A DNA stretch of 64,000 nt from Amanita rubescens (lineage: Eukaryota; Basidiomycota; Agaricomycetes; Agaricales; Amanitaceae): the NCBI GenBank assembly GCA_015039365.1, contig WION01000042.1, positions 124,001 to 188,000 of the forward strand, written 5' to 3'. The number at the start of each line of letters is the position of its first letter. Positions within the stretch are counted from its first letter, which is position 1. Under the pieces are notes generated by a model. The model was not told where the DNA came from and made no database searches. It saw only the letters and a list, made by a program, of their open reading frames with translations. Below are positions 30,395-41,270 of the stretch, in pieces. The position numbers were made by a program, and so were the translations under genes.

Positions 30395-31435
30395 AGAGGT
30401 AGTGGAAAGTTGTATTCAATTCACCCATTGGTGCAATCATGGAGCAGAAATAGGATACCCAAGACAGAGATTGGCAAGCAACACCTTGTTACAAGAGCAT
30501 TGCTATCCTGTTCTGTGAATTTGTATGATTGTGATGATCATATATTCTGTGGATTACTTGTCCCACACATCAGAGCAAGTAATGGCCATGCAGCTGAATC
30601 TCAGTTAAAACATTCTTACTATGATGATGAATGTGATAGATTTTCACAGGTGTTCTATCACACTGGTAGCTTGAATGAAGCAGAGAATCTACAAATGAGT
30701 GTGATGAAGGCCAGGGAAGCAAAGCTTGGACCAGATCACGTACACACACTTGCCAGCATGAGACACTTAGGATATATTTATGAAGACCTTGAAGGGAGGT
30801 GGGATAAGGTAGAGAAAATTTACATGCAAGTTATGGAGGCAAGCAAAGAAAGGCTTGGAGAAGAGGATCAATTTACCCTTGACAGTATGACCAATCTGGC
30901 AAATTCATATTGGGGACAGGGGAGAATGGATGAAGCAGAGAAGCTTCAGACACAGGTCATGGAAACACACATGGTAAAGCTTGGATCAGACCATCCATCC
31001 ACTCTCATCTCCATGGAAAGTCTGGCAGTCATATACATGAGACAAGGTAGAGTGGTTGAGGCAGAGCAATTGCTGTTGCATGTTGTGGATATTAGGAATA
31101 CAACACTTCAAGGACCAAAACACTATGATACTCTCTTTGCCATGAGTAATCTAGCAGCTGCATGCTTCAATCAGGGGAAGTGGGAGGAGGCAGTGAAGTT
31201 AAATTTCAATGTCTATGAAGCAAGGAAAGCAAAGTTTGGACCAAATCGCCTACAGACCCTTGACAGCATGGGCATGTTGGGAAATGCATACATACAGCAA
31301 GGGAAAACAAATGAGGGACGATTTTTACTTTCCCAAGCTGTCAGGTTAATGGAAGAAAATATAGGATCTCAACACCCAACTACACTCTATCACAGGATGG
31401 AATTAAATAAGCTGGCCAACAAGACATGTAAGTAA
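30395..31435 (+). pseudogene. Winged-helix and TPR part of the disrupted NB-ARC gene
   Basis: Resumes in the phase left at 5310 and begins with the HPLVQSWSR motif that follows NB-ARC in fungal STAND proteins. About six 42-residue kinesin-light-chain-type TPR units follow (for example LGPDHVHTLASMRHLGYIYE and LGSDHPSTLISMESLAVIYM), which usually serve as the sensor region. The frame ends at 31435. A GTAAGT..TTTCAG intron at 31428-31490 would also end the protein at once (T|GA). With elements A and B in it, the gene cannot give a normal protein. Confidence 0.9.
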
Positions 31436-31739
31436 TACCTATTTCATTGCACCTCACTTTTGTAAAGGCTATGAATTTTAATAGATAATTTCAGGAGTGA
31501 TTAGCACCCAGCAAAAGTGTGCATACAGTACAGAAATATGTACCACTTCAAGACAGATAATTGTACGCAGAATAACACATTTTTCAATGTGGTGTCTCGT
31601 ATGTCCAGTATCATATCGCAAATGTCCAAATGTTCAAATGTCCAAGTATCTATCTACATGTAATATGTGCTAGCGAGAATGAGTTGTCCTTGTGTCTCAC
31701 CAGCCGAGTGATGAACGGCGTTCGACGTGTGCAATAATA
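31436..31739 (+). other. Intergenic, nothing recognised
   Basis: About 300 bp between the TPR gene and the CFEM gene, which end tail to tail. AT-rich; no gene seen. Confidence 0.5.
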
Positions 31740-32091
31740 TCACTGGCCACATAGAGCCTGCTTGAGCTGGAAAGCAGTAGTCTGGTCAGCGGTAGAGCAC
31801 TGGGACATCAAACACTGGTTGGCAGTCTGCTGGAACTCGGTGTTCGTACAGACGCAAGGGTCAGTACTGACAAATACGAGCGTCAGGACACTAGACCAGC
31901 CGACAGAGGAAAGAGACTGACATGGACGCGCAGGGACTGCCGACAGTTTGGAACGCGGATTGAGCACAGCCCTGAATGCACGAGGGGACCTGGCCAAGGG
32001 TAGTGGGGACATCTACGGTGGAAAGAGTTCGGGCGTGGACGCCTTGAGCAAAAACAACGACGATGGCAAAGAGGATGAAGTTGAACAACAT
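31740..32091 (-). CDS. Small secreted CFEM-domain protein
   Basis: Two exons, 32091-31922 and 31866-31740, with a 55-bp intron (GTCAGT..TCAG), giving 98 residues. Residues 1-20 are a clear signal peptide (MLFNFILFAIVVVFAQGVHA). The rest is one CFEM domain with eight cysteines: CX3C, X11, C, then TDPCVC, X11, C, X4, C, X15, C, matching the fungal consensus including the Thr-Asp before the CxC. CFEM proteins act at the cell surface in haem or iron handling, or as secreted effectors. There is no GPI-anchor tail, so secretion is more likely. The intron phase restores the consensus, which supports the model. Confidence 0.85.
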
Positions 32092-32857
32092 GGCTTAAGC
32101 ACTGGGGCCAAAGCTCGGGCGACATAATATATGCGGCCGAGGCTGTGGATTCCGAGGCCGAAGGATTTGGCGTTGCGCCCTCGACGGGTGAATTAAATGT
32201 TCAAACAGTTTCGGTCCCCCTTCCCGCCATTGTGGAGCCCTGATGTTATTCGTATTGTTATGATACTTGCGTCCGAACTTGGTCAAGTCTCTCTTTTTCC
32301 AATTCGAGTGCTACGCCGAGTCTGCAATTGCAAACAATCAATACTCGTACCATTTCATTCTACTAACGGAATATTGTACTTACTAAATTCAAACGAGAAA
32401 AAAACTGGCAGGTCGGCGAAGTTGGACCCGATGACGTACATATGTGGAGCTTTTTCCGTCCGGTGGCAATTGACATGTACCTTGTTGCTGAGGCAATAAG
32501 CTACTACTTTTCCCCAGTTGAAGGCTGGACAACAATGCGGTGTTTGCGGCTAGCGGGTAACACAACATGAAACGTCTCTTAGTTGAATCCAAGTGCTGGA
32601 TTTGATAGGACCTATGCTCACGTCGTTTGTACACTGTGTCAACCTGCTACGATGTTAAAGACCCGATTACGGGCGGACCGGGTTGATTTCTTGCGAATCC
32701 ATCGCAGGTAACGAATAGCCTAAGCCGTGTCGCGCGTCAATTGGGTGAACCATTCGGACGCAGATCGGACAGGTGAAGTTTTCCTAAAGTGTAACAAAAG
32801 GCGAAGGGTGTTTTGTCGAGCTGCGCCGAGGTGAATGGCGTTGATGGGTTGTTCTAG
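32092..32857. other. Intergenic, nothing recognised
   Basis: About 770 bp. Several short open frames on both strands, none with domain-like content. It probably includes the promoter of the CFEM gene. Confidence 0.4.
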
Positions 32858-33720
32858 CAACAGGGAGAGTAGAATGGATGTAGATGAGCGGAGCGGAGTC
32901 CAGATGTTTGTCCTTGCTTTTACCGAGCCCGACGCTCGTCTCTCAGCATAACACCATAAACAATTTCCAGTTCCACAACATGATAGCATGCACAATTATT
33001 CTTAAGAATTCCCCTTCCCTACATCTCCAATTCAAAAATCATCCTCACCACCGTCACCTTCATCCCAATCTACTCTCTCCAACGCTGCCTCGCCCTCATC
33101 AAATAATTTGTCCAAACCGGTGAGCTGCCCCAGATATTTTGTATCATTAAATGCTTTAAGCAGCATCGCAAACCATTCTTGTTCATACGCACGAATGACA
33201 GTTTCACTGGATCCGGTGCATTTGTCGTATGCTGCATCGACTAGGCACATATTTCTGAACTGGCTGAGGAACCCGCGTAGCTGGTGAGGAACGCTGCCGA
33301 GGACACTGCCGCCGTTGGCGTCTGCGGGCTCGGTAGATTTGCCCGCAGAGTCTGGAGCTGGCGGTGCAGCGAAGATGCTGCGTGATGATAAGTATATACA
33401 ATGAGTGTGGAAGAACTTGGTTCTTGCCCATCAGGATGTTGTTGAAGAGAGAGGCCAGAAGTTCGACGGCCGTGGCTGCGGCCATAGGTGCGAGTCCCGG
33501 ACGAGTAACGGTACACATTTGGTCCAGTGTTCGGTCCGTAAGAGACTGAAAAGATTTGATTAATGGAATGGATTATGGAACGCGGCAAGATTGAACGTAC
33601 GTCTTTGGGGGCAACAATGTCATTGCAGTAGTAGCATCCCAAACGCGTGTTGTTAGCCGCCGTTGAAGGCGGAAGGTGGAATGGTAAAAGCTCTTGGACC
33701 GTGCCGCATGACGACGAATT
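32858..33720 (+). repeat. Left copy of an ~0.86-kb direct repeat (ATG7 3' end)
   Basis: Closely matches 40409-41270 in the same orientation, with scattered substitutions and small indels (a 7-base insertion near 33668, extra bases near 33436). It starts near CAACAGGGAG and ends at GACGACGAAT. The two copies bracket the NACHT gene. Confidence 0.85.
33032..33720 (-). pseudogene. Truncated ATG7 copy, last exons only
   Basis: Contains the last three ATG7 exons with introns still in place, so it came from DNA and not from mRNA. It lacks everything upstream of the [12 protein letters not shown] region. A 7-base insertion near 33668 shifts the frame, and the zinc-site motif reads CTGSS where the full gene has CTGCS. 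Upstream of 33720 the sequence is unrelated to ATG7. It cannot encode an active E1 enzyme. Confidence 0.85.
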
Positions 33721-35391
33721 GGCGTCACGATGATCAAGTTCGATGGCAAAGTCCTCTTGTCGTCTATCTACCATTCCTAACCACCTCACGACGGGGACAT
33801 GGCGCAAGCTTCTAATCGATTTCTAATTGTAACGTACAGAGTACAGCGTGATTGTCGTGCCATACACTGGGTATCAAATGAGATGTATCCATATCAGGCC
33901 GCCGTCGTCAACGAATATAAAGTCGGCGTCCCAGGCAACGCAGGAGATCCTAATCCAGAGGAATAACCGCCCCACTGTTCGTCCTCTAAACAAGTTCCAT
34001 TTCGAGGCTGGTCAGGCCACTCTTCTGGCGCCGGCTCTTCCGCAGATCCATTTCTCTGCATTCCAATCGTACGTAAGTCTATCGTAGCCAGTAGAAATTG
34101 TAATGAAGAACTAGCCGGTGAGAGTCGAATTGGAGAACATCAGACGATCCGTGCCTGAAAGTTTCCGAGAAAGAAAGGGTAGCCTCTCTGTGCCAACTCG
34201 AGCAAGGGCAGTGCAATTTGGTTTTTGGGGCATGAGATCGAATCATCGATCGTACTGGGAGGCAGGCAAACTTGAACAATGACAAATTTGCCAGGGATCT
34301 ATCCTAGCCTTGTCCATCACGCGAATTGTAAGTTCTTCAGATGATAACGCCATCGCTAGGTAGTTATCATCGGACGTCATCTCCCCCGAGGCCAACAGCA
34401 CCATTGTGTAGCGCGGACCAAGGATCTGACTGGTCTTACCGCGAGCGGTACTCAATTTTCCCACTTCTCCTTTTTAGTCAACGCAATTCCAGCTTTCTTT
34501 GCACCAGAACTTGATGGACAGCTGTTGTATGCTACGCTTGAATAGCAGCGGGATGATGAGGATAGGAGATGTAACGAGAGTACTGAGCCACACCGGTACT
34601 TGCAACCCGTCATGTTCAGGTTTAGCTTCGTGTACCTTGACGTAACTTGAGTAAAGGAAACAGACAGAAATAAAAAAAGCATGGCTCACCTTACTCCTAG
34701 ACCGCCAATCACGGGTCTTCCTTCTCCCTTCAAGTCGCCAAATTCGATCGAGTCACACCTTCTTCCAACGAGCATCCCTCTATAAACTCGCTCGGCGCTC
34801 TCTCTCAAGCACTGTTAACTGAGAGAAACCGAATCCCGTGGTAAGTACGCCTGAGGGTACAGCGAGATAGGAAGGAGGGGATGGTATTGTAGGGTTTTTG
34901 AGCCGTGTGGACGTCAGTGGTGGATAGGCGATCCGAGTCGATGGGTGTTGGATTCGAACTTGCGGCATAAGCTCGCTGTAATTTATTGAGTACGGCACTC
35001 GCACACTTGCCCCACGCGGGACGCTGGTGAGAGGATATCCCGGTTCAAGTAGTAGCAATGATGGTGTCCATCCATCGAGTCTTTTTAGGAGAGGTTCCAT
35101 TTGGATGCGTCTGGAAAAGGAAGTGGAGGGGCGTTTTCAAAGTTGGGCGCGAGATTGCGGTAGGGAGAAGCTGTGGCGAGACCGATGCGGTCATTGTGCG
35201 GCCGTGGGTGGAAGCGGCGGTGGAGAAATTGAACGTGATGGTGAAAAAAACTGGGCGGGAGGGAACTGCAAAGAAGCTTTTGTGCCGAGTCTCGACACAA
35301 CCGCTCCCACGTTTCGAGTCAGGGAGGTGGCGTTATCCGGGCTTTCGCGTTTATGTAGACGACAGCACTCTCGCACCCGGGCTTGAAAAAC
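33721..35391. other. Region without a confident gene
   Basis: 1.7 kb. On the minus strand, 34243-34464 encodes a plausible peptide (LLASGEMTSDDNYLAMALSS) and 34474-34689 another with a hydrophobic stretch (VTSPILIIPLLF). They may be exons or remnants of one gene, but I could not join them or recognise a family. Confidence 0.3.
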
Positions 35392-38300
35392 ATGTTTCGA
35401 AAACGGAGACTGACGGGATCTGGAACTTCTGGGAATAATATAGATCAAAGTCGATGTGAGTAGATTCAACGCCTTCCGTGAGGTCAGCCGAAAACCTGGA
35501 GTTTCCTAGCAAAGAAGCAGAGAGTGGTAGATGTCGCAAAGATCCTCCTCGACATTGCGAAAGAGTCCGCTGATTGCTTCCCACCCCTCAAGGCTGCCCT
35601 CGGCGGGGTGAACGCACTTATCAAGCATTATGAGGTATTGGCCAAGTGGATTACTATTGTGGACGACTGACACGGAGTACGGCCGCAGCAATTCAAAGAT
35701 GTCGAGGACAAGATTAAGGATCTTAAACCACAGTTGGACAGGTTCAAACAAAACATCACCACAACAAGTACTGACGGAGACCCTGAGGAGATGGGACGAC
35801 GCAAAGAGTTGACCAGGTATGCTCGCCGATTTCTCACCTTTGTTGGAATCAACGGTCTTCGCAGAACATTGGAACAAATCGAGAAGCGATCTCAGGAATT
35901 GCTGGAAAAAGGTATGGCGGCTGGGTTCTTGGACAAGGAGAGTGATTCCGGAGAGGTTATAAGACTCGTCGAACGGCTTCGTGAGGCTATTACCCTCTAC
36001 CAAGTGAGCCGAGAACCGCTTTGTTGCAACGAGTATAACTCACACAGGAGGACAGATATCGCAACAGCAAGCGATCTACGACCAAATCACTAACCTTAGT
36101 GTAAGAACTTTACAGTTTGTCTTTTTCATTTATGCTGACGATCCGTCCCTTCATCAAGTCTTCTTTCGGTACCCTCTTGAAACTTCACGAGGTGACGGAT
36201 TTCGGTAAGCTGACCGTGATGTTCGCTGACGCTTGGACAGGGATCCCCGGCGGTGAAAAACAAGCTGGATTCCGTAATGGCTCGGTTGGTTCGGCTGTGC
36301 TCAGACGACGATGGACTCAGGCACGAAGACGAGCACGAGCATCGGGCGAAGCTGTTCAAGTAGGTGGTCCGAATCAACCCTAATCCACCATCGTGTTAAT
36401 TCTCTCCTAGCACTCTCAGGCTAATCAGGGATAATGGGAACGTGCTCTACAATCGCATCAGTGCCCATGACTACAAGGAATGTCAAGACGATATACAGTC
36501 CGTGTCCGCAATAGCGGACGATATCCGCGATGCCGTCATGGACTATCAGGTAAGTGGATACAAAGCTTACACCGCCGTTGTGTCACCCAAATTGGAACAC
36601 TTTGGCAGATGGCCCTGCAGAAGGCAATATATGATCAGAACCGCGAGATGATTGTGGATGCTGGTTCGGTCTCCCCGTCTTCCTCCTTCAGCCAAACTGA
36701 CTGACGCGCCATATGGCATACGGTAGACCTATCGGTGCTGAACAGCTGCCGCCGTGCTCGTGGGGCCGGACATCAACACGGTGATCGCAAAGGCTGCCTC
36801 AGGGGTACACGGGAGACTGTCCTGAACGACATCGAGTCGTGGTCCAGGGACTTCAAAAAGTCTGCCGTCTTCTGGTTGAACGGGCTCGCTGGCACTGGCA
36901 AGTCCACGATCGCCCAGACAGTCAGCAAACGACTCTTCGCCGACGGGCTACTGGGAGCATCATTCTTTTGTTCACGCGATTTCGAGGACCGCAGCAACCT
37001 CCACTTTATCTTCCCCACCATTGCCTTCCAGCTGGCGCACAAGCACCAGAAATTTCGATCCGTTCTCGTCCCCCTCCTCCAGTCAAATCCGGACATTGTG
37101 CACGAGTCACTTATTAACCAAATGGAGGAACTGATAGTCAAGCCACTCAAGTCAGCAGATGTTCTGACAATCATCGTGATCGATGCTCTCGACGAGTGCA
37201 AGGACGAGGAGCCATCATCTGCAATTCTCTCTGTGCTGGGGCGTTTTGTCGAACAAATACCAACGGTCAAGTTTTTCATCACTGGCCGACCCGAATCCCG
37301 GATCGAGACTGGATTCCGTCTCCCCCTCCTCGTGGACTCAACCAAAGTCTTCGTTTTGCACGACGTCCACCCCTCTCTGATAAATAACGATATCCGGTTA
37401 TTCCTCATACATGAACTTTCCGAACTTGCACGACGGCGTTGTCTCAAGGGGTGGCCGAGCGATGAACATATCGATGTACTATGTCGCAGAGCGGCGGGGC
37501 TGTTTGTTTATGCCGTCGCGACTGTCAAGTTTCTGGATAGCAAGACCCATCTCCCCGAACAACGACTGAATGCGATTGTCAAGCTTCCCGAGTGCACAAT
37601 CCCTGAGGGCAAGACGCGTTTCAACTCCAAGACAACTCTTGACTCTCTGTACACATCAATCCTCGAGATGGCCTTCAGCGAGGGAGATACGGAGGTGTAT
37701 TCCAAGGCCAGGTCTATCGTTGGCACTGTTGTCCTGCTCGCCAACCCCCTTCCTCCATCTGGGATCGCCGAGCTGATTGGTCTGGACCCCAAGGAGGTCG
37801 CACTGTTCCTCACATTGCTTCAGTCACTGCTCATCCTTGATGGGGATTCCAGCCAGCCTGTAAAGCCGTTCCACAAGTCATTCCCCGATTTCATTACCAG
37901 TAATTTCCGCTGCACCGACACGAGGTTCTATATCTCGCCCAGAAATCTACATTTTGAACTCACCATAAACTGCCTGAGAGTGATGAATGGAGGATTGAAA
38001 CAGAACCTCTTATCACTCCCGGATTACAGCTTGAACTCAGAAGTCGAGGATTTACAGACCAGGATTAACGATCGCATCAGCGGCGCATTGCAGTATGCCT
38101 GCCGATCCTGGCACAGCCACCTGATTGGGAGCGATGGCACTGGGAGCAATGTCACCGATCTGATTTCCTATCTACATGTTTTCCTGAAGGAGAAATTCCT
38201 AGCGTGGCTGGAGGTGGTCAGCGTCCTCGGGGCCGTTAGGGGAGCTGTTGTTGCGCTAGGAAAGCTGATTCCATGGCTACAGAAGGTTTGTTTTGGCCTT

Positions 38301-40248
38301 GTTACAGCCTCGTCCGATGCTAACACATGTGATAAATCAGGTTTCCGGGAACGGGGAGCTGCTCGAGATCGCCAGAGACTATTTCCATTTCGTGACTAGG
38401 TTCTTCGAACCAATCAACGTTTCAGCCGCCCATATCTACCACTCCGCTTTGGAACTATCCCCTCTCTCGTCAATTGTCCGAAGGCAGTACTATGATCAGC
38501 GGCACGCTCCCTTGCCAAGAGTGGCAGTTGGAATCCAAGAGTCATGGGACGATAAGATAGCCGTTTCCAGCGCCAATGGCCCCTACACTTGGTCGCCAGA
38601 TGGTCGGTTCATCGCCATAGAAAACAAAGGGGTTGTGGAGATTCACGATTCACTCGGCTTCGAACTGCTTTCCACCCTTAAGCTCACTAACCCCCTTAAA
38701 AACGTGGCTCTACTTGCCTATTCAACAGACGGACTTTCCATTGCATTTATCTCCGACACTTCACTCGTAATCTGGGATATCCAGACAGGGGGAGTGATCA
38801 ATGAAATTGATCACGGAGGTGCTGACTTGGATTTCTCTCTGCTGTGGTCGTTAGACGGAAGTATGATTGGCATCATGGGGATCAAGGTCCAGGAGACCAG
38901 GGCCTATCCCAAGAGCGAGGCTGCTTCTAAGGCCGAGAATACCAATTTTGAGATTGATACCAATTTTGAGATCAAGACCTATGGTGTGCGTACGTGCAAC
39001 GTAACCTCGGGCACGACACATTCCCCTGGTACACTTCAGTCAACGATAAAACCACATCTTTGGGCCTATGACACATCCTTTCGAGTTATGACGGCAATGC
39101 AAGTCGGTCAGGGTTGTATCATTGACATCTCGGAGGTTGGGTCCAGTTTCGCCAAGATCGAGTCCTTCTATATCGGCTTGCGTAAGGGTCATCGGGTCGA
39201 ATCCTTTTCTCCAACTACGTATCGTATTTCCACTTCGAATGACGATTATCTCTCCATCTTGGACATTCGTAACTCGGATTGCCTATTAGATCAAGAAGAA
39301 TGCTTTTCTTCTTGCTCCTTCTCTTCCGACGGAAGCCTTTTCGCAACGTTCTCGAGTTTTGGTGTCCATACCTGGAAATACACTTCGGGTCGTTATACCC
39401 CGTGGAGGAAATTATCATTATTTCGCCCTGGGGACGATTTACCGCATTCCTCTCTTCAGTTCTCACCAACTTTGTCATCAAGTTTATCGTCACTCCTGGG
39501 TCGGCTCCAGCGTGTTCTCTACCTGTGGCGTTTGGATGACTCCCCCATCGTTGCTCATCCCAGCAATGGCCCGCAGTTTGCTGCCCTCTCTCCTGATGGC
39601 AATTACGTGGCAATTCGAAATAGGGAGGGCAGTACCATCACCATCATCAACCTCCTTTCACCAACCCCTTCACACATCATCGATGCGGGCCCGGGTAAGG
39701 TAGACGGATTTGCACTCACTGGTAACATTCTCTTGGTGTGGGATCGTCACAAACTTGCAGCTTGGCGGCTCACGGAAGAGGGGGCAGTCGATGGTGTTTT
39801 TCCCAACGGAAGGGCGGACCGCAGCAACAGTATCTGGACCATATCCACGAGTCTTGAATCCCCGCTGTTCTTCATCCAAGATCAAGCCGTGGTCATCGGG
39901 AGAGAGGTCAGAGATGCCATTCTCGCCTACCACCCAGGAACTGGAGAATTATTTGAGCCCGTCCAAGCATTGTTAGACCCTCTCTACACTCACCTTGACA
40001 TTTGTGCATTGGAAAGAGGCGAGCACAATCTCTTCACCCACAAATTAGACTTCTTTTATTCTCTGTCCAGACTCTATACCCGAAATTCATGGACTATAGT
40101 ACGAATGCTTGGGTGGGTGAGGGACCCTGAAGGGAAACACCAGATATGGTTACCTGTCGAATGGCGGCGGCGTAATGCACGCTGGTCCCGGGATAGTAAG
40201 GCCCTGCGGCTTGACGATTTGTATGAGACCATCGTCATCAAATTCTAG
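35392..40248 (+). CDS. NACHT-domain STAND (NLR-like) protein, 10 exons
   Basis: Model: exons 35392-35455, 35510-35634, 35689-36003, 36056-36100, 36159-36191, 36241-36359, 36420-36549, 36609-36663, 36727-38285 and 38341-40248, all joined in phase, giving about 1,450 residues. The ATG at 35392 was chosen because it opens the frame (MFRKRRLTGSG) that splices into DVAKILLDIAKESADCFPPL, the helical N-terminal region common in agaricomycete NACHT proteins. NACHT follows: P-loop GLAGTGKST (near 36889), Walker B IIVIDALDECKD (near 37170), then TGRPESR. The last exon is a degenerate beta-propeller-like region (TWSPDGRFIAIENKG, VIWDIQTGG, LAAWRLTEEG), probably the sensor. It is presumed to oligomerise on ligand binding in heterokaryon or self/non-self recognition. 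It lies between two copies of the ATG7 tail. Small middle exons are the least certain part. Confidence 0.88.
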
Positions 40249-40594
40249 TTGGAATCCCTCCTCCGACCCAGTTTCAGGTAGCATCTCTCTCTGGTAAAAG
40301 GGGTCTAAAGAAATACATTTTCATTATCGGATACTTCCTGTAATATGTAACATATGGTGATAGGTTGTCCAACAGCAACTGCTTGCGAAGGGGCTAAAAC
40401 GAAGGTCTTCAACAGGGAGTGAGTAGAATGGATATGGATGATGAGCGGAGCGGAGTCCAGATGTTTGTCCTTGCTTTTACCGAGCCCGACGCTCGTCTCT
40501 CAGCATAACACCATAAACAACTTCCAGTTCCACAACATGACAGCATAGCATGCACAATTATTCTTAAAGAATTCCCCTTCCCTACATCTCCAAT
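40249..40594. other. Intergenic between NACHT gene and ATG7 (tail to tail)
   Basis: 350 bp. The right direct repeat starts at about 40409. No gene seen. Confidence 0.5.
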
Positions 40595-41270
40595 TCAAAA
40601 ATCATCCTCACCACCTTCTTCACCTTCATCCCAATCTACTCTCTCCAACGCTGCCTCGCCCTCATCAAATAATTTGTCCAAACCGGTGAGCTGCTCCAAA
40701 TATTTTGTATCATTAAATGCTTTGAGCAGCATCGCAAACCCCTCTTGTTCATACGCACGAATGACAGTTTCACTGCATCCGGTGCATTTGTCGTATGCTG
40801 CACCGACGAGGCACATATTTCTGAACTGGCTGAGGAACCCACGTAGTTGGTGAGGAACGCTGCCGAGGACACTGCCGCCGTTGGCGTCTGCGGGCTCGGT
40901 AGATTTGCCGGCAGAGTCTGGAGCTGGCGGTGCAGCGAAGATGCTGCGTGATGATAAGTATATACAATGAGTGTGGAAGAGGTTGGTTCTTACCCATCAG
41001 GATGTTGCAAGAGAGAGGCCAGAAGTTCGACGGCCGTGGCTGCGGCCATGGGTGCGAGTCCCGGACGGGTAACGGTACACATTTGGTCCAGTGTTCGGTC
41101 CGTAAGAGACTGAAAATATTTGATTAATGGAATGGAATACGGCGAGATTGAACGTACGTCTTTGGGGGCAACAATGTCATTGCAGTAGTAGCATCCCAAA
41201 CGCGTGTTGTTAGCCGCCGTTGAAGGTGGAATGGTAGAAGCTCTTGGACCGTGCCGCATGACGACGAATG
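40409..41270 (+). repeat. Right copy of the ~0.86-kb direct repeat (within ATG7)
   Basis: This copy is embedded in the complete ATG7 gene and continues into further ATG7 exons beyond 41270, so it is the source copy. Confidence 0.85.

Noticed and set aside
34930..35010. Possible tRNA on the minus strand (GTTCGAATCC motif)
   Set aside because: The arms around the T-loop-like sequence do not pair, so no cloverleaf forms.
35058..35438. A 126-codon open frame upstream of the NACHT gene
   Set aside because: It overlaps the NACHT start in another frame. The NACHT first exon (ATG at 35392) splices in phase and gives a recognised N-terminus.
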